A stretch of DNA of 64,000 nucleotides from Anastrepha obliqua (Eukaryota; Arthropoda; Insecta; Diptera; Tephritidae), in assembly GCF_027943255.1 (NCBI RefSeq), contig NC_072896.1:119071879-119135878 (forward strand). Direction: 5' to 3'. Below are positions 21,535-33,620 of the stretch, one piece after another. Position 1 is the stretch's first letter, and each line of letters starts with the position of its first letter. Both the position numbers and the translations under genes were made by a program. Below the pieces are notes generated by a model. The model ran no database searches. It was not told the DNA's origin and saw nothing but the letters and a program-made list of their open reading frames with translations.

Positions 21535-21990
21535 GAATATTGATGGGGTTTAGGTTGGCGCATTGCCCCAGGCTGTCGAAGAAAGAAGTAGCTTAGTGGC
21601 CTAGCTGCCAAACCCGGACATTTACAGAGAAAGTGCTCAACAGTATCCTTCTCTGAAAGGTCCCACAGCTTCTACAATAGGAGTTAAATGGTAACGTTAG
21701 CTTTTTCGCGTGTGTGCCGATCGTCCAGTGACCGGCAAACACAGCTACGAGTTTGGAAATTGAATGGCGAGGAGTCCAAAGGACTTTCTGAATCCTCCTA
21801 CTATCATACTGGGGCCAAAGGGTTTTCGAAATAGCAAATGAAGAAATGGAGCTCCATCTTTTCTGCGCTTTCCTAAGAAATAATTTGAGCAGTTCCCCTT
21901 TAACGACTGTCAGGGGGATGCCGATGAGCGAGTAGGACGCGTCTGTCCAATTCAGTCCCATTCCTGGCAAGCTTATCAGCAATTTCATTT
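21535..21990 (-). pseudogene. LOA-type LINE ORF2 C-terminal fragment
   Basis: On the minus strand the frame at 21593-21988 gives GIPLTVVKGELLKLFLRKAQ, PQYDSRRIQKVLWTPRHSI and SKLVAVFAGHWTIGTHAKKL, then NSYCRSCG, the Cys-rich tail after RNase H. A frameshift follows and the untranslated end runs to about 21535. Closely related to 61145-61736. Truncated at the 5' side. Confidence 0.72.
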
Positions 21991-23089
21991 CCCTCTATGT
22001 TCCTATGTTTTGGAACCAAGATTTTTGTACTAACATTACTCAATTGCCAAATACGTCAGGACTAAAGGCGATATATTCTTTACTCTCTGCTTCGTGCACC
22101 AGGAGTATCTTTCTTGGTGGACTGCTGTTTTCAAGGTGCCAATCTACCCTGGCTAGAGATGGCTTTCAGGGGTATTATTCTAGCCAACTCAATAGGCATA
22201 AACTTCTTATGCCAAAGATTTGAAAATTTATGTTCTATTAAGTTAAGCTGCTCTGCTGTTTAGCATTTAATTCTGCAAATTCTCATATGTACATATATTT
22301 TTCCCGTTATTTGGGAAATCGACTAACACTCAGTCCCTTCATCGAAGTAGAAATTGCAAATTGTGTAAATGTGTGGACCAAGAAAAGTAAACTTTAAAAT
22401 TTTTAATTAAGTACAGCGGCATTTCACAAAAGCCAGTGGCAAAATTAGGGGAAACTACGAGAGGGGATATTAGTAACAATGAAGGGAGTGAAGGTAAATA
22501 GCAGCAAAGATAAAACTAACCCCAATTGCCTTCGGAAGCTGTCGGAATAACTAAATATTTACATATATATCTGTCTACAATAACAAAAATGCTGGAGTTA
22601 AGAAAATCAAAGAAAGGGCGTCAACGAGCGCGTAAAAAAATATTATTTAATCCCCTTCAGTTAGTAACTGAGCACTGGAGTGACTTTGTCAACGCGTGCA
22701 CAAACACAAAGAAATTTATGTACATACACATAGCACAAAAAGTCTGTGTTCATCCATTTCTATTTTCTTTACAGTAAAGAAAATGTAAAACTCTTAATTA
22801 TTCATTTAATATTTTTACAGTTTTTTTATTTAGCTTATTCAGAAATAGGATAGGTTAAATGGCTGCACTTGCGAGGGGCCCACTTGGAGAAAAAATTGAA
22901 AATTCGGCCGTTGTGGGAGGGGAAAAGAAGAAGAGAAAGAACCAGCCAGGTAGAAGAAAAGGAAGAAGAAGCTTTGGATTAGAGGATGACGGCCAACGTT
23001 GGCGATTTATGTTTGTATGAACCGCTTCAATCTACTGATGAATTTCACCAGATGTGTGATATTTAAACCTGCAATTGCTAGAGCTTTAT
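21991..23089. other. unassigned stretch with a possible LINE end
   Basis: 22845-22990 starts GGATAGGTTAAATGGC and continues purine-rich, similar in character to the ends of minus-strand LOA/R1 copies, but without coding support. The rest is AT-rich and shows nothing. Confidence 0.3.
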
Positions 23090-24482
23090 TAGTATAAAAC
23101 GCACAATCTCAAACCTAAAATTACTAAACAAGCCTTCCGATACCGCAGTTCGTAGAAGTCTTAACGCCTTTCCAACATCTCCTACTAAGTGCATACTTTC
23201 CGAGGCTGGCCTACAGATACAGAATTCTCAACTTTAGGTTAATCCCGAAGCTTTTGACCAACACCAATAGACTTCTTTTTAATACCTTGAAGACTGCTTC
23301 CAAACACAAACGAACATATATAGTCCGCTATTCGAGAGTGCATTTCATCACTGTACAACCTGGGAATACAAATCCCAAAAACATCGCTTAAATTGTGTCA
23401 ACAGGCCCCCTGGACCTTCTCCCCCACCTCAATAAAGTCTGACCTCTACAAGTGCTATAGAAAATAATACTAGCTCCGAACTGTTCAAACAACTCTACGG
23501 CGAACTAGTCAACAGAGAAGAGTTCGCTAGTAGAAATCACATATTTACAGACGGGTCTAAATCCGGCGATAGCACAACTTTCGCTGTAGTACACAATAAT
23601 GGTGCACTGATAACAGGAGGCTTGTTACCAAGTTATAGCTCAATATTTTCATTCGAAGCAACCACTATCCTTAAAGCAGTGGACTTTTTGTCGAAATCGA
23701 AAGGTAAATTTGCCATATTTATTGATAGCTTTTCGGTAATACAAGGGCTATCCAACATTTACGGTAGTAGTCAAATTCTCTCCCAAATACGGGTTTACTT
23801 AATAAAAAATGGAGACAAAATACGTATGGATACCAAGTCACAAAGGCATTCTGGGAAATGAATCGGCAGATCTAGCGGCCAAATACATGCACCAATCCCC
23901 AGTCTTGCTATTTACTCCACTTGTCTCTAAAGACCTTCAAGCTTACATAAACAGCTATCTCCTTCGACAAAAAAAATATGTATCGTGGGCGCAATTCGGG
24001 CACCCGTATAAAGCTTTTAACCCAGAGTGTGAAAAAGCAATATATACATCCTCATTATCAAGGAATCAAATTTCTGCATTCATGCGTTTACGGATCGGTC
24101 ACTCCAGGCTAACCCATGAACACCTCCTTCTATCCACGTCTCCTCCCACATGTCCTTTCTGTAACGATCAACTTAACCATATACACATAATAGACATCTG
24201 TGCAAATTTAAATACTAAACGTGTCCCTATCTTTGGTTCCAAAAACCCCTCCGAACTTTTGAAACACCACAACAGAGAATGTCATTAAAATATTTAACTT
24301 TATTAAAGCAATCGGCCTAATTGAAAGCTTGCAAAATTGTCATTTATCCCATACCTTAAAACTTAAACATAATCTCATAATTACCAAGCACCGAAGTCTC
24401 AAGCAGCTAGTGTGCTCTTTTTTTTAAGTTAGTGTAATATTTTATATTATTCTAATTCTTATTAATAATAATAATAATAAAC
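23090..24482 (+). mobile_element. I-clade LINE relic with TAA tail
   Basis: Coding remnants end in RNase H and a Cys-rich tail, followed by A/T-rich 3' sequence and the tract TTAATAATAATAATAATAAA ending at about 24482. I factors characteristically end in TAA repeats. 5' truncated; reverse transcriptase motifs are not recognisable except as scattered remnants at 23120-23400. Confidence 0.7.
23550..24290 (+). pseudogene. I-type RNase H domain and C-terminus
   Basis: IFTDGSKSGDSTTFAVVHNN (first RNase H Asp) at about 23548, SIFSFEATTILKAVDFL (Glu) near 23645, FAIFIDSFSVIQGL (Asp), then after a frameshift near 23815 YVWIPSHKGILGNESADLAA (last Asp) and FMRLRIGHSRLTHEHL, CPFCNDQLNHIHI. The catalytic residues survive but the frame is shifted. 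Confidence 0.78.
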
Positions 24483-24930
24483 CTGCAATATCCGCCGGTG
24501 TGGCGAAAAAATGAGAGCCCAGATGTCTAAACTTTTGCCCGACGAGAGCAAGGCAGCTGAGAAGCAGGTAATGATTAGATGATTCCACCTCGCCCTCCAG
24601 ACAGCTTCTGCAGAAAGGACTCGAAGTAATCCCAAGCCTTACCGCATGCACACCTAACGGACAATGTCCGATAAGGAAACCTACCAAATTCGAGAACTGC
24701 GGCTTTGTTAGTCTCAGAAGTTCTCTCGAGTGCTACCAATCTACCTGTGGGCAGAAGGATCTCGTGCCTTCGCACGTTTGCGCACGAGCCCAGCGCTCGC
24801 TAAGTTGACGCGAGGTCCATCTTTCCAATAGCAGAACAGAGGTTCTCAAAGGAAACCCAATCCTCTCATTTTGCAATGAAACCGTCTCCAGTGCCCTCTG
24901 TCTAGCCAGCTCGTTATAAAAAATAATATA
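24483..24930 (-). pseudogene. LOA-type LINE C-terminal fragment
   Basis: On the minus strand, MVGFLIGHCPLGVHAVRLGI and SSPFCRSCLEGEVESSNHYL, then LLSCLALVGQKFRHLGSHFF, correspond to the Cys-rich tail of LOA ORF2. Upstream, in another frame, RLVALERTSETNKAAVLE-like text shows decay. It directly abuts the TAA tail of the I-type copy on its left, which probably inserted into it. Confidence 0.7.
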
Positions 24931-25099
24931 AAAAATGAAATCACATTAAAGAAAAAGATAATTTAAGCTGGGTACAAAAAGTCTGTGTTCACTTTAGGAA
25001 TAATGAAGAAAGGGGAAGACAATAATAGACAATAGAAATGCATGCATTCAATAGCTAGTCGGATAGCCATGTCTTCTTATGATCTCTAAAAGGCGATTT

Positions 25100-25800
25100 T
25101 TCATTGGCCCAACTAATTTCGTAGTTATTACACATCTTTTGGCGTTTATTTGTTGGTTATAGTCCGCTACCTGGTTTTCTTATCAAGTGCGTTCCATAAG
25201 TGCTCTATGGGGCTTAGGTCTAGTGCTTTTGGGGGCTCTGTGTGCTCCGTGTGCTTCAGGTCGTTGTCGTGTTGGAAAATATATCTTTCGCCCAGACCCA
25301 GTTTCTTATCAAGATCAATCATATTTATTCATTTTTGATTCTATAAACTGCATTTTATCAACGCCCGAGCTCGCCATACGCCCCCATACCAACGCACCTC
25401 CCCCAAAGCACTTTACCGTAGGCACCCGGGTTTGCTTAACGAACGTTGTTCCCGGTGCGCACCACACAATCTTGCGGCCTTTTATACCAAAAATGCAGAA
25501 TTTGTTTTAATTTGAGAAAATAATTCCATTCCAAAAAATCAGGAGGCTTATTTAAGTCCTCGGCTATCTGCTTAAGTTGATTTACTCTTGAAATGAAGGT
25601 ATTTTTCCGTGCGCTTCTGACGTGAAACCCAGCCTTTTTAAGTATTTTTCGTACTGCATCCGGACGTATCTGGTTGTAGAACTCTTCTTCTATGTTTTTT
25701 GCGATTTGGCTTGCTTTCTGGCGAGGATTAGTCTTCACAAAGGTGGTTACTTTGCATATTTACCAATTCGTGGCTCGATTTTTTCTTTGATAACTGAACC
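25100..25800 (-). mobile_element. Tc1-like transposon relic
   Basis: The minus strand shows a Tc1 transposase in several frames: KTNPRQKASQIAKNIEEE and VRKILKKAGFHVRSARKN (DNA-binding region, 25436-25738), WNYFLKLKQILHFW (remnant of the first catalytic region), TRVPTVKCFGGGALVWG-like text (25380-25430) and APIEHLWNALDKKTR (third catalytic Glu) at about 25190-25240. The segment with the second Asp is absent. No terminal repeats found. Confidence 0.7.
25436..25738 (-). pseudogene. Tc1-like transposase N-terminal fragment
   Basis: 100-codon open piece of the relic at 25100-25800, covering the second helix-turn-helix (PRQKASQIAKNIEEEFYNQI; VRKILKKAGFH) and the start of the catalytic core, where the expected FTDESKF-type motif has decayed to LKLKQILHF. 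Ends out of frame in VRTGNNVR. Confidence 0.75.
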
Positions 25801-25914
25801 GGATTCTGGAAAATCCTTTTAAGAAGTGTTTTAATATTGAGTTATTCGGAAGAAGTCTGCTTTAAAGGTTTAACAATAAATTTGTGTGACTAATAAATAC
25901 TCTTTGTCTTCTCA

Positions 25915-26095
25915 TTTCACACACTCATCTAATCAGTTGTTGCTCAGACGGCAACAAAGTAACATCAGTAAAGGTTGCGCTGATTTTTTGTATATAACCA
26001 ACTCGATCTCAGTTTGTTCGTAAGCAAATCGTTGTCACGACTCCGCTTACGTCAGCAAATCAGCTGGTTTCTTCAAAAACCCTGCGAGTCGGCTA
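25915..26095 (-). repeat. repeat G, copy 1
   Basis: Reverse complement aligns over about 180 bp with 33437-33620: shared blocks include TTGCTTAC, AAACTGAGAT, AATCAGC-CAACCTT and GATGAGTGTGTGAA in the same order. Non-coding. Could be the leader or LTR part of an unrecognised retroelement. Confidence 0.6.
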
Positions 26096-26099
26096 ACGG

Positions 26100-27465
26100 T
26101 CAGATGTTGGCTTCACCTCGACTTTCTGCACATCGTCGATAGATAGTTCGTATGTATGTAAGTGTAATCTGCTTTTATATCCCAAAATAACAAGTAATTT
26201 GTGAAATTTCGCCCACCGGCAATTCATACATCGCTTGCGCATTGTCATCAGCTGTTTTATGGTAACTTTTGTTTTGCCGGTGTTAACTCTTTCGCCGCCA
26301 GAATGACACCCTCCACCACTCGTCGTGAATTTATGAGCTTATTTTTCACTTCAAACGCACACTTTGTTTACTTTTGGCTTGTTACGCAAATTCTGCTGCA
26401 AGTTGCGGGGTTGTTGGATGCCCTGCAGCTGCAACTTACGCTCTTACCTTCATACATACATACACACACACATACATATACATGTTTTGTTTACCTACTT
26501 CGAATTTAAATAGTCTTTGCGAACTTAGCTTTGAAGTTTTTATTGTGCGACGAAATTTTCCACTCACTTAGAATATTTGCACTTGCAGACAGGTTACAAG
26601 GACTCACGCACACACATCCATGCGCGCTTTTAAGGAATTGATTTTCTACGCATCCATGTATATGTATGCCCATGTGCGTATGTCCTCATATGGCTTAACC
26701 GTCTTGTGTTTGCTTCCACACCCACTGCATTGATTGCGTCAACAAGACGCAAATTTGAACTCCTTTTCAGCTGCATCAGCTTGTTTTTTTTTCCAACCAA
26801 TTTATTTTCTTTAAAATTTGTTTTCATACCTCCACGCATTCGATGATTTCATTATATTCATTTCAAAAGGATTAACGCAAATTAGAAAAGCATAGCATAT
26901 GGCACTGGCAGTTCTTCCTGTCATCAGAGTGCCTGGAGTCATAAATACAAGTCAATAATTCACTGCTGAGGGGTGACTTTATGGCTGAAGCACTCACGTC
27001 CGAGCATTCAGTGCCAAAATAAGAGAGATCTGCGCTCAGCTGCATGCATTTTGAAGTTTAATTGTAATTGTTTGGCTAAGTAGTTTTACGTGCATGAATT
27101 GAAAGTTCAGATGTTCTCTAAGAAGGGAACGACAAATATTTGAATAATTTCAATGTGAGTAAATGGCGAGAAAAGCTGGATTATACGCTGGACTTGGGAT
27201 CTACCATGTGAAAGTACTTATCAATGAAAAGCCGACCAAGGCAGAATAGGAATTTTTCAACAAATTTTGTTCATAAATCCTAGAGAAGGGAATTATTGAC
27301 CGATTTTAATAATGCTTTTTCTTAAAATGCTCGTAAATGACTTTAGAAAAGATTGTCTAGTTCCCGAATCTCAACTTTTGTGTTTTATTATATCAAAACA
27401 CTCGCTTGAATAGGGGTATCTCTATGAAAAATTCAGTAAAACTTTAAAAATAAAAAAATGTTATG
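26100..27465. other. unassigned non-coding stretch
   Basis: Contains an ACATACACAC microsatellite at about 26453-26490. No gene or repeat recognised otherwise. Confidence 0.4.
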
Positions 27466-27509
27466 TACAGGGTTGCCTATATTCGACGGACCCATCTGGC
27501 AGCCCTGTA
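27466..27509. repeat. short hairpin resembling a transposon terminus
   Basis: TACAGGGTTGCC and GGCAGCCCTGTA pair with one mismatch around a 20-nt loop. The left half resembles the terminus TACAGGGTTGGCCATATTAA of the element at 38608, so it may be an old terminal repeat of a related family. No partner end found. Confidence 0.4.
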
Positions 27510-29396
27510 TCTTTTTTGACAGAGACGTCAGATGGCTTAATGACATACCATATACCATACATACGCGTTGTCTGGTTTGAAATTAATTAGTTTAAGGAGG
27601 ACGAGATCCAATTATTCCACCAAAACAACCCAGACAATTTTTGTTTTTGAAATGAAACTTCTTAGGCGTCGATAGACGAGCAGGAATGGAGCGTAAAATT
27701 TCAAGGCCATGCAACGTTTTGGGCATTTTCGTTACGCGAGAGAGAAAAAATATATAACGTAGAGGAAAAGGAGAGAGAGAGAGCTATACCTTATATATAT
27801 CTTAGATACACTTTAGGCTACTTTTCCTGAGTTTTTCCTTGTGGAAATAACACTGCCTACTTTTTGGCGCTTGTTTGTTGGTGTAAACTTATAGGTAATA
27901 TTTTGGTGCCCACTGTTTTGGGCGTTCTTTGGTCCCAATTTTTTGCCGTTTTTGTTTGGTGCCTACTTTTTGGCGTTATATTTCCTTGGTGCCTACTGTT
28001 TGGGGCGTTTTTTTGTCCCAATTTTTTTTGGCGTTTGTTTTTTTTTGGTGCCTACTTTTTGGCGCTTATTTCTGTTTCCTGGCTATTGCTTGTGCGTACT
28101 ATAAAGTGCTATCCATTCCGGCGTCAGATTTATTGGTATTGCATTGCGGTAATTTGTGCCGTTGCTGCGGTCCTGTGCGGGTGATAAACTCTCGGAGTGG
28201 TGCGCGTTGTTGCCATGGTTTGTGTCCGGCGTTTATCTACACCGGTCGACCCTTTAAATTTTGTCTATTTGTATTATTTAAAAGTACATTCTTTCTCTCT
28301 CTCTCTCTCTCATTCTCTCTCGGGTCTCTCCCTCTTTCTTTGTCTGCCTTGAAAGTTTCACTTCTGTTATGTGTATTGAGCTACACGCACTTATTTTAAT
28401 TCTAATTTGTTATATTTGTAATAAATACAACTTTTTGCTACTGATTCTAATAATTTCATATTGTCTGCGAGCCAAATCAGCTTCAATGACTTCAATGAAC
28501 ACGGAAAGAGTTTCCAAAAACGACAGCTATTCATCACATTTCGAGTTCTATTGAACCTCCGGATTACGCAAAGAAGTTATTTCTTTAGATTTTCAGCTAC
28601 ATCACTTATTCCTGCTGGCCGTAACTTTGTTCTAGTGGCTAGAGTCAACCTTCCCGTATTACTGCAGTTGCCTAAGTTTTCGCTGTTAGGTCTCTTGGTT
28701 CTTTCCCTGGACGCGTGGAAAAATTTAATGCACCGCTCAGTGAGATTACTGGTGTGTGGTACAGAAAAGTTCCTTTAATGCATTTTAATAAAGAATCATC
28801 GGCTTTTGTATGAGCTTTTTCAATTCCCTCTTTCATTTCGCAAAACTATTTCAGACACGTTTTTAGAATACTTGTTCGGATTCAGGCCTTGTTGTTAGGC
28901 AGCATCTGCCTGCTACCATCCACTGACGAAATATTGCAAAATTGAAAATTCGTAAATATCTATCAAATAAAAATAAGAAATACGAGGCTTCTAATTTGGT
29001 ACAAATAATATTCGAAATGCGAAATATTTCAAAAAAGGTTTACAGTAACAGTTTGCAACACTTCAAGAGCGTCATAGAGGCGTCAAGGCAAACCAATTTA
29101 ATGGAAGTAGTTTGGAAAAAATGCTAACGGTCTTATTGCCTTTGCGAAAAAGTACAACCGCGTAAAATAGGCAATGGTTGAAGTATTGAAGTGTAAACGA
29201 AGTGTTGTTGTATTTTTCTAAAATTCAGAACTTAAATAACTGACAAAAAATCTATTGAAAATTTGCTTTAAGTACGTATACACATACATATATACATGTA
29301 TGGGCGAATTAACCACTTGTCCCACCACATGGTGAAAGAGATGTGTTTATGAGCAATCTGAAGTGAAGTATCTAATTTGACCACATAACGGTATCT
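27510..29396. other. unassigned stretch with low-complexity tracts
   Basis: Holds GA-rich (27765-27782) and CT-rich (28292-28330) tracts and the degenerate tandem repeat listed at 27851. Frames of 100-156 codons across 27864-28399 arise from the GT-rich repeat and are not credible genes. Confidence 0.4.
27851..28068. repeat. degenerate GT-rich tandem repeat
   Basis: About seven imperfect units built on GGTGCCTACTTTTTGGCG, alternating with GTCCCAATTTTTTGCCG, spaced roughly 25-55 bp apart. Non-coding; perhaps a leader repeat of an unrecognised element. Confidence 0.6.
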
Positions 29397-29469
29397 GTTT
29401 CCGTGGTGTAGTGGTTATCACATCCGCCTAACACGCGGAAGGCCCCCGGTTCGATCCCGGGCGGAAACA
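29397..29469 (+). tRNA. tRNA-Val (AAC)
   Basis: Identical to the other four copies, on the plus strand. Anticodon AAC, discriminator A. A T6 terminator follows about 9 nt after the 3' end (GGCATCGAATTTTTTG). Confidence 0.97.
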
Positions 29470-29934
29470 GGCATCGAATTTTTTGCTCATCTAGTTTTTT
29501 CCTTTTTTTATATTTGAATTACTTTTTTCCCATTTCATTTGCTTGCTTTGTACTTTTCGCCCATGAATTAATTATTTTGGAAGTAACCAATCGTGTGGTT
29601 GCTGTTGCTAAGCATGGCGCATACACATATTAAAGGCACATCTCAAGGCCGTTTGATGAAAACACGTGTTGCATACATACATATCTACATAAGTACAGTG
29701 CAAACTCCGTAAACCGAACACTGCTGCAAAACGGAAGATTTCATATTTTTTCGGATATTAAATTGAATGCGCATTTTCGTCTAATTTTTAATACTCTTTC
29801 TAAATAACTGTACTGTCTTAGTAATTTTTTGTACACAGTCAGGTTTTGTTTATATTCATTCATAGTGAAATTTTATTGTGCTAATAATTATTGTCGTAAT
29901 AGGCGGTGAAATTAATAACTTAATTACTTAGTTT
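29470..29934. other. unassigned non-coding stretch
   Basis: AT-rich sequence between a tRNA gene and an AT-rich tandem array; nothing recognised. Confidence 0.4.
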
Positions 29935-30800
29935 TTTAAAATCAATTTTTTTTTAGTTTTATTTGAAGTAAATTAATTAATTTAAATAAATGTAAAAAAA
30001 AGTATAATAATTTTAAAAAATTAATTTAAAAAAATAATATAAAAAAATTATTTATTATAAATAATTACACAACAAAAAATATTTTGTCTTTTAATTTATA
30101 TTAGTTCATTAATTTAATTAATATAATTAACTTTTTTAAGTTCAATTAATTTTTTTTTTAATTTTTTTTATTTAACTTTTTTTTAATAATGTTTTTTAAA
30201 TTAACTGATTCATTTTTTAAAATCATTTTTGTTTAGTTTTATTTAAGGTAATTCAAGTAAATAATTTAAATAAAAGTAAAAAAGACATTATACTCATTTA
30301 AAAAAATTAATTTAAAAAAATAATATAGCAAATTAATTTATTATAATTAATAAAATAAAAAAAATATATATTTTTTTTTAATTTAATTCATTAATTTAGT
30401 TAATGAAATTAATTTTTTCAAGTTCAATTAATTTGTTTTGAACAATATTTTTAAATTAACTTTTTTTCTTAATTAATTAATTTTTTAAAATCATATTTTA
30501 TTTTATTTAAAGTCATTCAAGTAAATAATTTAAACAGAAGTAAAAAAAATAATAATTTTAAATTAAATTGATTTAAAAATATTATATAAAAAATTAATTT
30601 ATTATAAATAATACCTAATAAAAAAATATTTTTTTTTAAATTTAGTTCATTAATTTAATTAATAAAATTAGCTTTTTTAAGTTCAATTAATTTTTTTTAA
30701 ATTATTTTTTTGAATTACATAATTTTTTTAATTAATTTGTTTTAATTAATTTTTTGTTTTTAATATTTTTTTTAAAAATCGTTTTTTGTTTTATTTAAAG
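29935..30800. repeat. AT-rich tandem array, unit about 260-280 bp
   Basis: Three full units and a partial one. Landmarks AAGTTCAATTAATTT recur near 30139, 30421 and 30680 (spacings of about 282 and 259), and the TTTTAAAATCA, TTTATTTAA-GTAA and AATTAATTTA-AAAATA blocks recur in each unit in the same order. Almost pure A/T. Satellite-like or origin/matrix-type DNA is possible. Confidence 0.75.
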
Positions 30801-31019
30801 TAAATTCGTTCAATGAAATTTCATTCTCAAAACTATGGCATATAATTTTAGAAAAATATAAATCTTTAAACTATTTCTTTACTGCGATCTGTTTTTTAAA
30901 CATTAAGCAATATTTTTACTTAAAACTATTAAATTCATTTAATAGAAAGATTATTTATTGAATACATTCATTGGTGCAACCATTTACTAATTTTATGATA
31001 AATAATAATTTAGACTAAT

Positions 31020-31790
31020 TTATTATTACATGAAGTCTTCGGTATACTTTCCCTTGAGTCTGGTGAAGGTTATGGGACTTGCAATTATTTCTGTGACAAG
31101 AGTGTTTGAGTGCGACTGGAGTCGAGTATTGTGTAATCTGGCATATTTAGTTATTTCTTCAATCTTTGAAGCACTTTGATGTTTGAGTTGGCTACAGTGG
31201 CCCAAAGCTGAATGCCATATATCCATACCGGTTTCCAGACAGCTGAGTAAAGTGAGAGCTTACTTTAGAAAGGAAGATGTGAATTTCGATGTAATAACCA
31301 ATGCAGGTTTCTACATTTTATTCCTTTGGAGCCTTCCGTTTGGTAAAAGCATGGTTTTCCATGAAAGTTTGCTATCAAAATGCATGTCGAGATATTTTGT
31401 GACGTTAGTTGGGGTGATGGTTATTTTATTGAGCTTAGCGGGTGGGCAACTTTTTCGACTTAGTTTAAAAGTGACTTGAGAAGATTTTGTCTCGTTTGGC
31501 TTAATGTGCCACACTTCCAACCAATGACTTATTTTATCAAGTCCTTTTCGTCAGTTTTTGGGAGGCCACATGGGGGTGGGAGCCAATTGTGAGTACGGCA
31601 GTGTCATCCGTGAACCATTGCCGAGCATTGTTTATACGGAAGCTGGTAGATCGTATGTGTATAGCAAGTATAGGATGGCGCCTATAATATTGCCTTGGGA
31701 TACAGCAGTTGAACTTTTACTTAGTTCAGATTATTCTACGCCTTGTCCAACAAAGAAATATCGATTTTCATGGTAGGACTTAATAAATAT
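31020..31790 (-). mobile_element. Jockey-type LINE relic (RT part)
   Basis: Minus strand, several frames: FTDDTAVLTIGSHPHVASQK (altered YADD motif) at about 31555-31620; then WHIKPNETKSSQVTFKL, KSCPPAKLNKITI and VTKYLDMHFDSKLSWK (31311-31520); then DIWHSALGHCSQLKHQSASK, ARLHNTRLQSHSNTL and FTRLKGKYTEDF (31026-31226). This order matches the palm-thumb and C-terminus of Jockey reverse transcriptases, which lack RNase H. Frameshifted and truncated. Confidence 0.72.
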
Positions 31791-32359
31791 TCAATGTAAT
31801 AATTTATTGGAAAACTGTCTTTTATTTTATAGATGATGGTACTGTGTTTTGTGCTGCAACCGAATTGGTGATTTGAATTTTATTTCAGTATTCAATTACA
31901 GGCATCATTCATTTGAGAAAAAGGGACTCCATTACTTTAGAGGAAATAGGCTGATGGGCCGATGTGATTCGACTCATTCATCGCTTTCGCTTTTTATTTG
32001 GTTTGAAGATGATTTTTACTTTTCATTGAGGGGAAAGCAAAATGTGAGTAATAAAGAGGTATACAAACGAGTCATAAAATTTTTTTTCTTATTTTATTTT
32101 TTATGTAAAAAATTGTTTAAAAGATTAATCGAATAAGCTAAGCAATATCATAGATGCCTTACGCTTAATGTGTGTACTTTTGTATATTAAATCCTATGGT
32201 TTAGGTTGGTTATTTTAAGAAATTTACTTGTTAAAGATATTGAGAGAAGCTCCGGCCCCAAAGGGTTAAAAGTGTAAATGCACAAATTTGCATTGTTTCT
32301 TAGCCATAAATCAAAAGGCCAAATACGTGTGTCAGCATTTCAGTACAGTATTACCAACT
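31791..32359. other. unassigned non-coding stretch
   Basis: A 95-codon open frame at 31849-32136 has no recognisable motif. Nothing else is supported. Confidence 0.35.
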
Positions 32360-32432
32360 GTTTCCGTGGTGTAGTGGTTATCACATCCGCCTAACACGCG
32401 GAAGGCCCCCGGTTCGATCCCGGGCGGAAACA
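32360..32432 (+). tRNA. tRNA-Val (AAC)
   Basis: Fourth identical copy, plus strand, 2.9 kb from the copy at 29397. The flanks do not match that copy. A T8 terminator begins about 8 nt downstream. Confidence 0.97.
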
Positions 32433-33436
32433 GATTTAAATTTTTTTTAATTTGCTAATTATTTCTCGAGGCGTGGGGAGGGTTTGATGATGTAGAAATT
32501 TCATATAGATAGTTTAGTTTGTCATCTTCATGCAAGGACCATAAGGAAGGTGGCAGCATTTGAGCAGCTGAATAAGTTTTTTTAACTTTACTCTGTTCTC
32601 TTAATTACCGCACTTTATTTACCTTTTACTTTGCTGTTGTCTAGAGTAGCGTGCACAGAGAGCACTTGGTGAGATATGGCCTGCTAATCATTGGTCTACA
32701 CTATTCAAACAAGAACAAAATGCACGCTAATGGCATATTTACCATTTCGAGTTTAATTCCAATGACAGCTGGTTGCACTTACCGGAATGACTCGGTGTTT
32801 TCACGACCAAAAACTGCCGCTCCAGTAAATTACCCCTATCTAGTGCGCTGAACCATTCCCCTCACATTTCCATGACGGAGAGAATAATAAGGTACCGCTA
32901 CTTGCTCTCAGGGAATTTGACACACTGATCGCTGTGTGTGATGTCGCACTTGTGCAATTTATTCGAGTGTTGTTTGTGTAATTCCTTCTTCTTGCACTCT
33001 CTGATGGGCTCAATCTTGACATTCTAGGGATTTAAGGTAACAACAAAACACGCATCATTGTTGTTTTTGCTTTACTGCTGCTACCTTGTAGATGAGCCTT
33101 TATCTTCATTATGTAACTGTTATGCGGTTCGTTCTAGGTTTAGTAAAATTGTATCTTTTTTACATTATTCCATTTAATTCAGTTACGATTCAGCCTAGGA
33201 ATGCGAGCTAATAGTAGAGTTCACAATCTGAACCCAACCCTTTCAGGTTTGAAGTCACGCTAATAAACATTTCTTTGAAACTGATTCGGACTGGAACGGC
33301 ATCAGATCGAATTTTTACTATTAAGGATGGTATGAAGTCACAAAAGCTTTCTGACTTCTGAACCCTTTACCTGACCAAGAATGGACTGAAAGCAAACTAT
33401 GGCGAAACGATTTTTACAGGTGTGACCAATATCAGA
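32433..33436. other. unassigned non-coding stretch
   Basis: Moderate complexity, no open frame longer than 66 codons, no motif recognised. Possibly host intergenic DNA. Confidence 0.35.
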
Positions 33437-33620
33437 CCCTTAACCGGCTCTCAGCGAATTTTACAGAATCAACTGATTGACTGATGTAACTGGGGATGTG
33501 CTTACAAAAAAACTGAGATTGTGTTAGTGATATATAAAAAACATCAGCACAACCTTCACTCATCTCACTTCGTTGCCTTGTGAACAACGACTGATTGGAC
33601 GAGTGTGTGAATACGTCTGA
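33437..33620 (+). repeat. repeat G, copy 2
   Basis: Inverse-oriented partner of 25915-26095, with shared blocks CAACTGATTG, GCTTAC, AAACTGAGATTG, CATCAGCACAACCTT and GACGAGTGTGTGAA. About 70-75 percent similar by eye. Confidence 0.6.

Noticed and set aside
27500..28450. Possible LTR retrotransposon end (CT-rich tract, poly(A)-like signals)
   Set aside because: No second LTR, primer-binding site or pol motif could be found in the window.
27864..28778. Frames of 105-156 codons with hydrophobic composition
   Set aside because: They follow the GT-rich tandem repeat and CT tract; no conserved domain and no codon-use signal.
29935..30800. Possible CRISPR-like or short-spacer array
   Set aside because: The period is about 270 bp with no unique spacers, and the DNA is eukaryotic.
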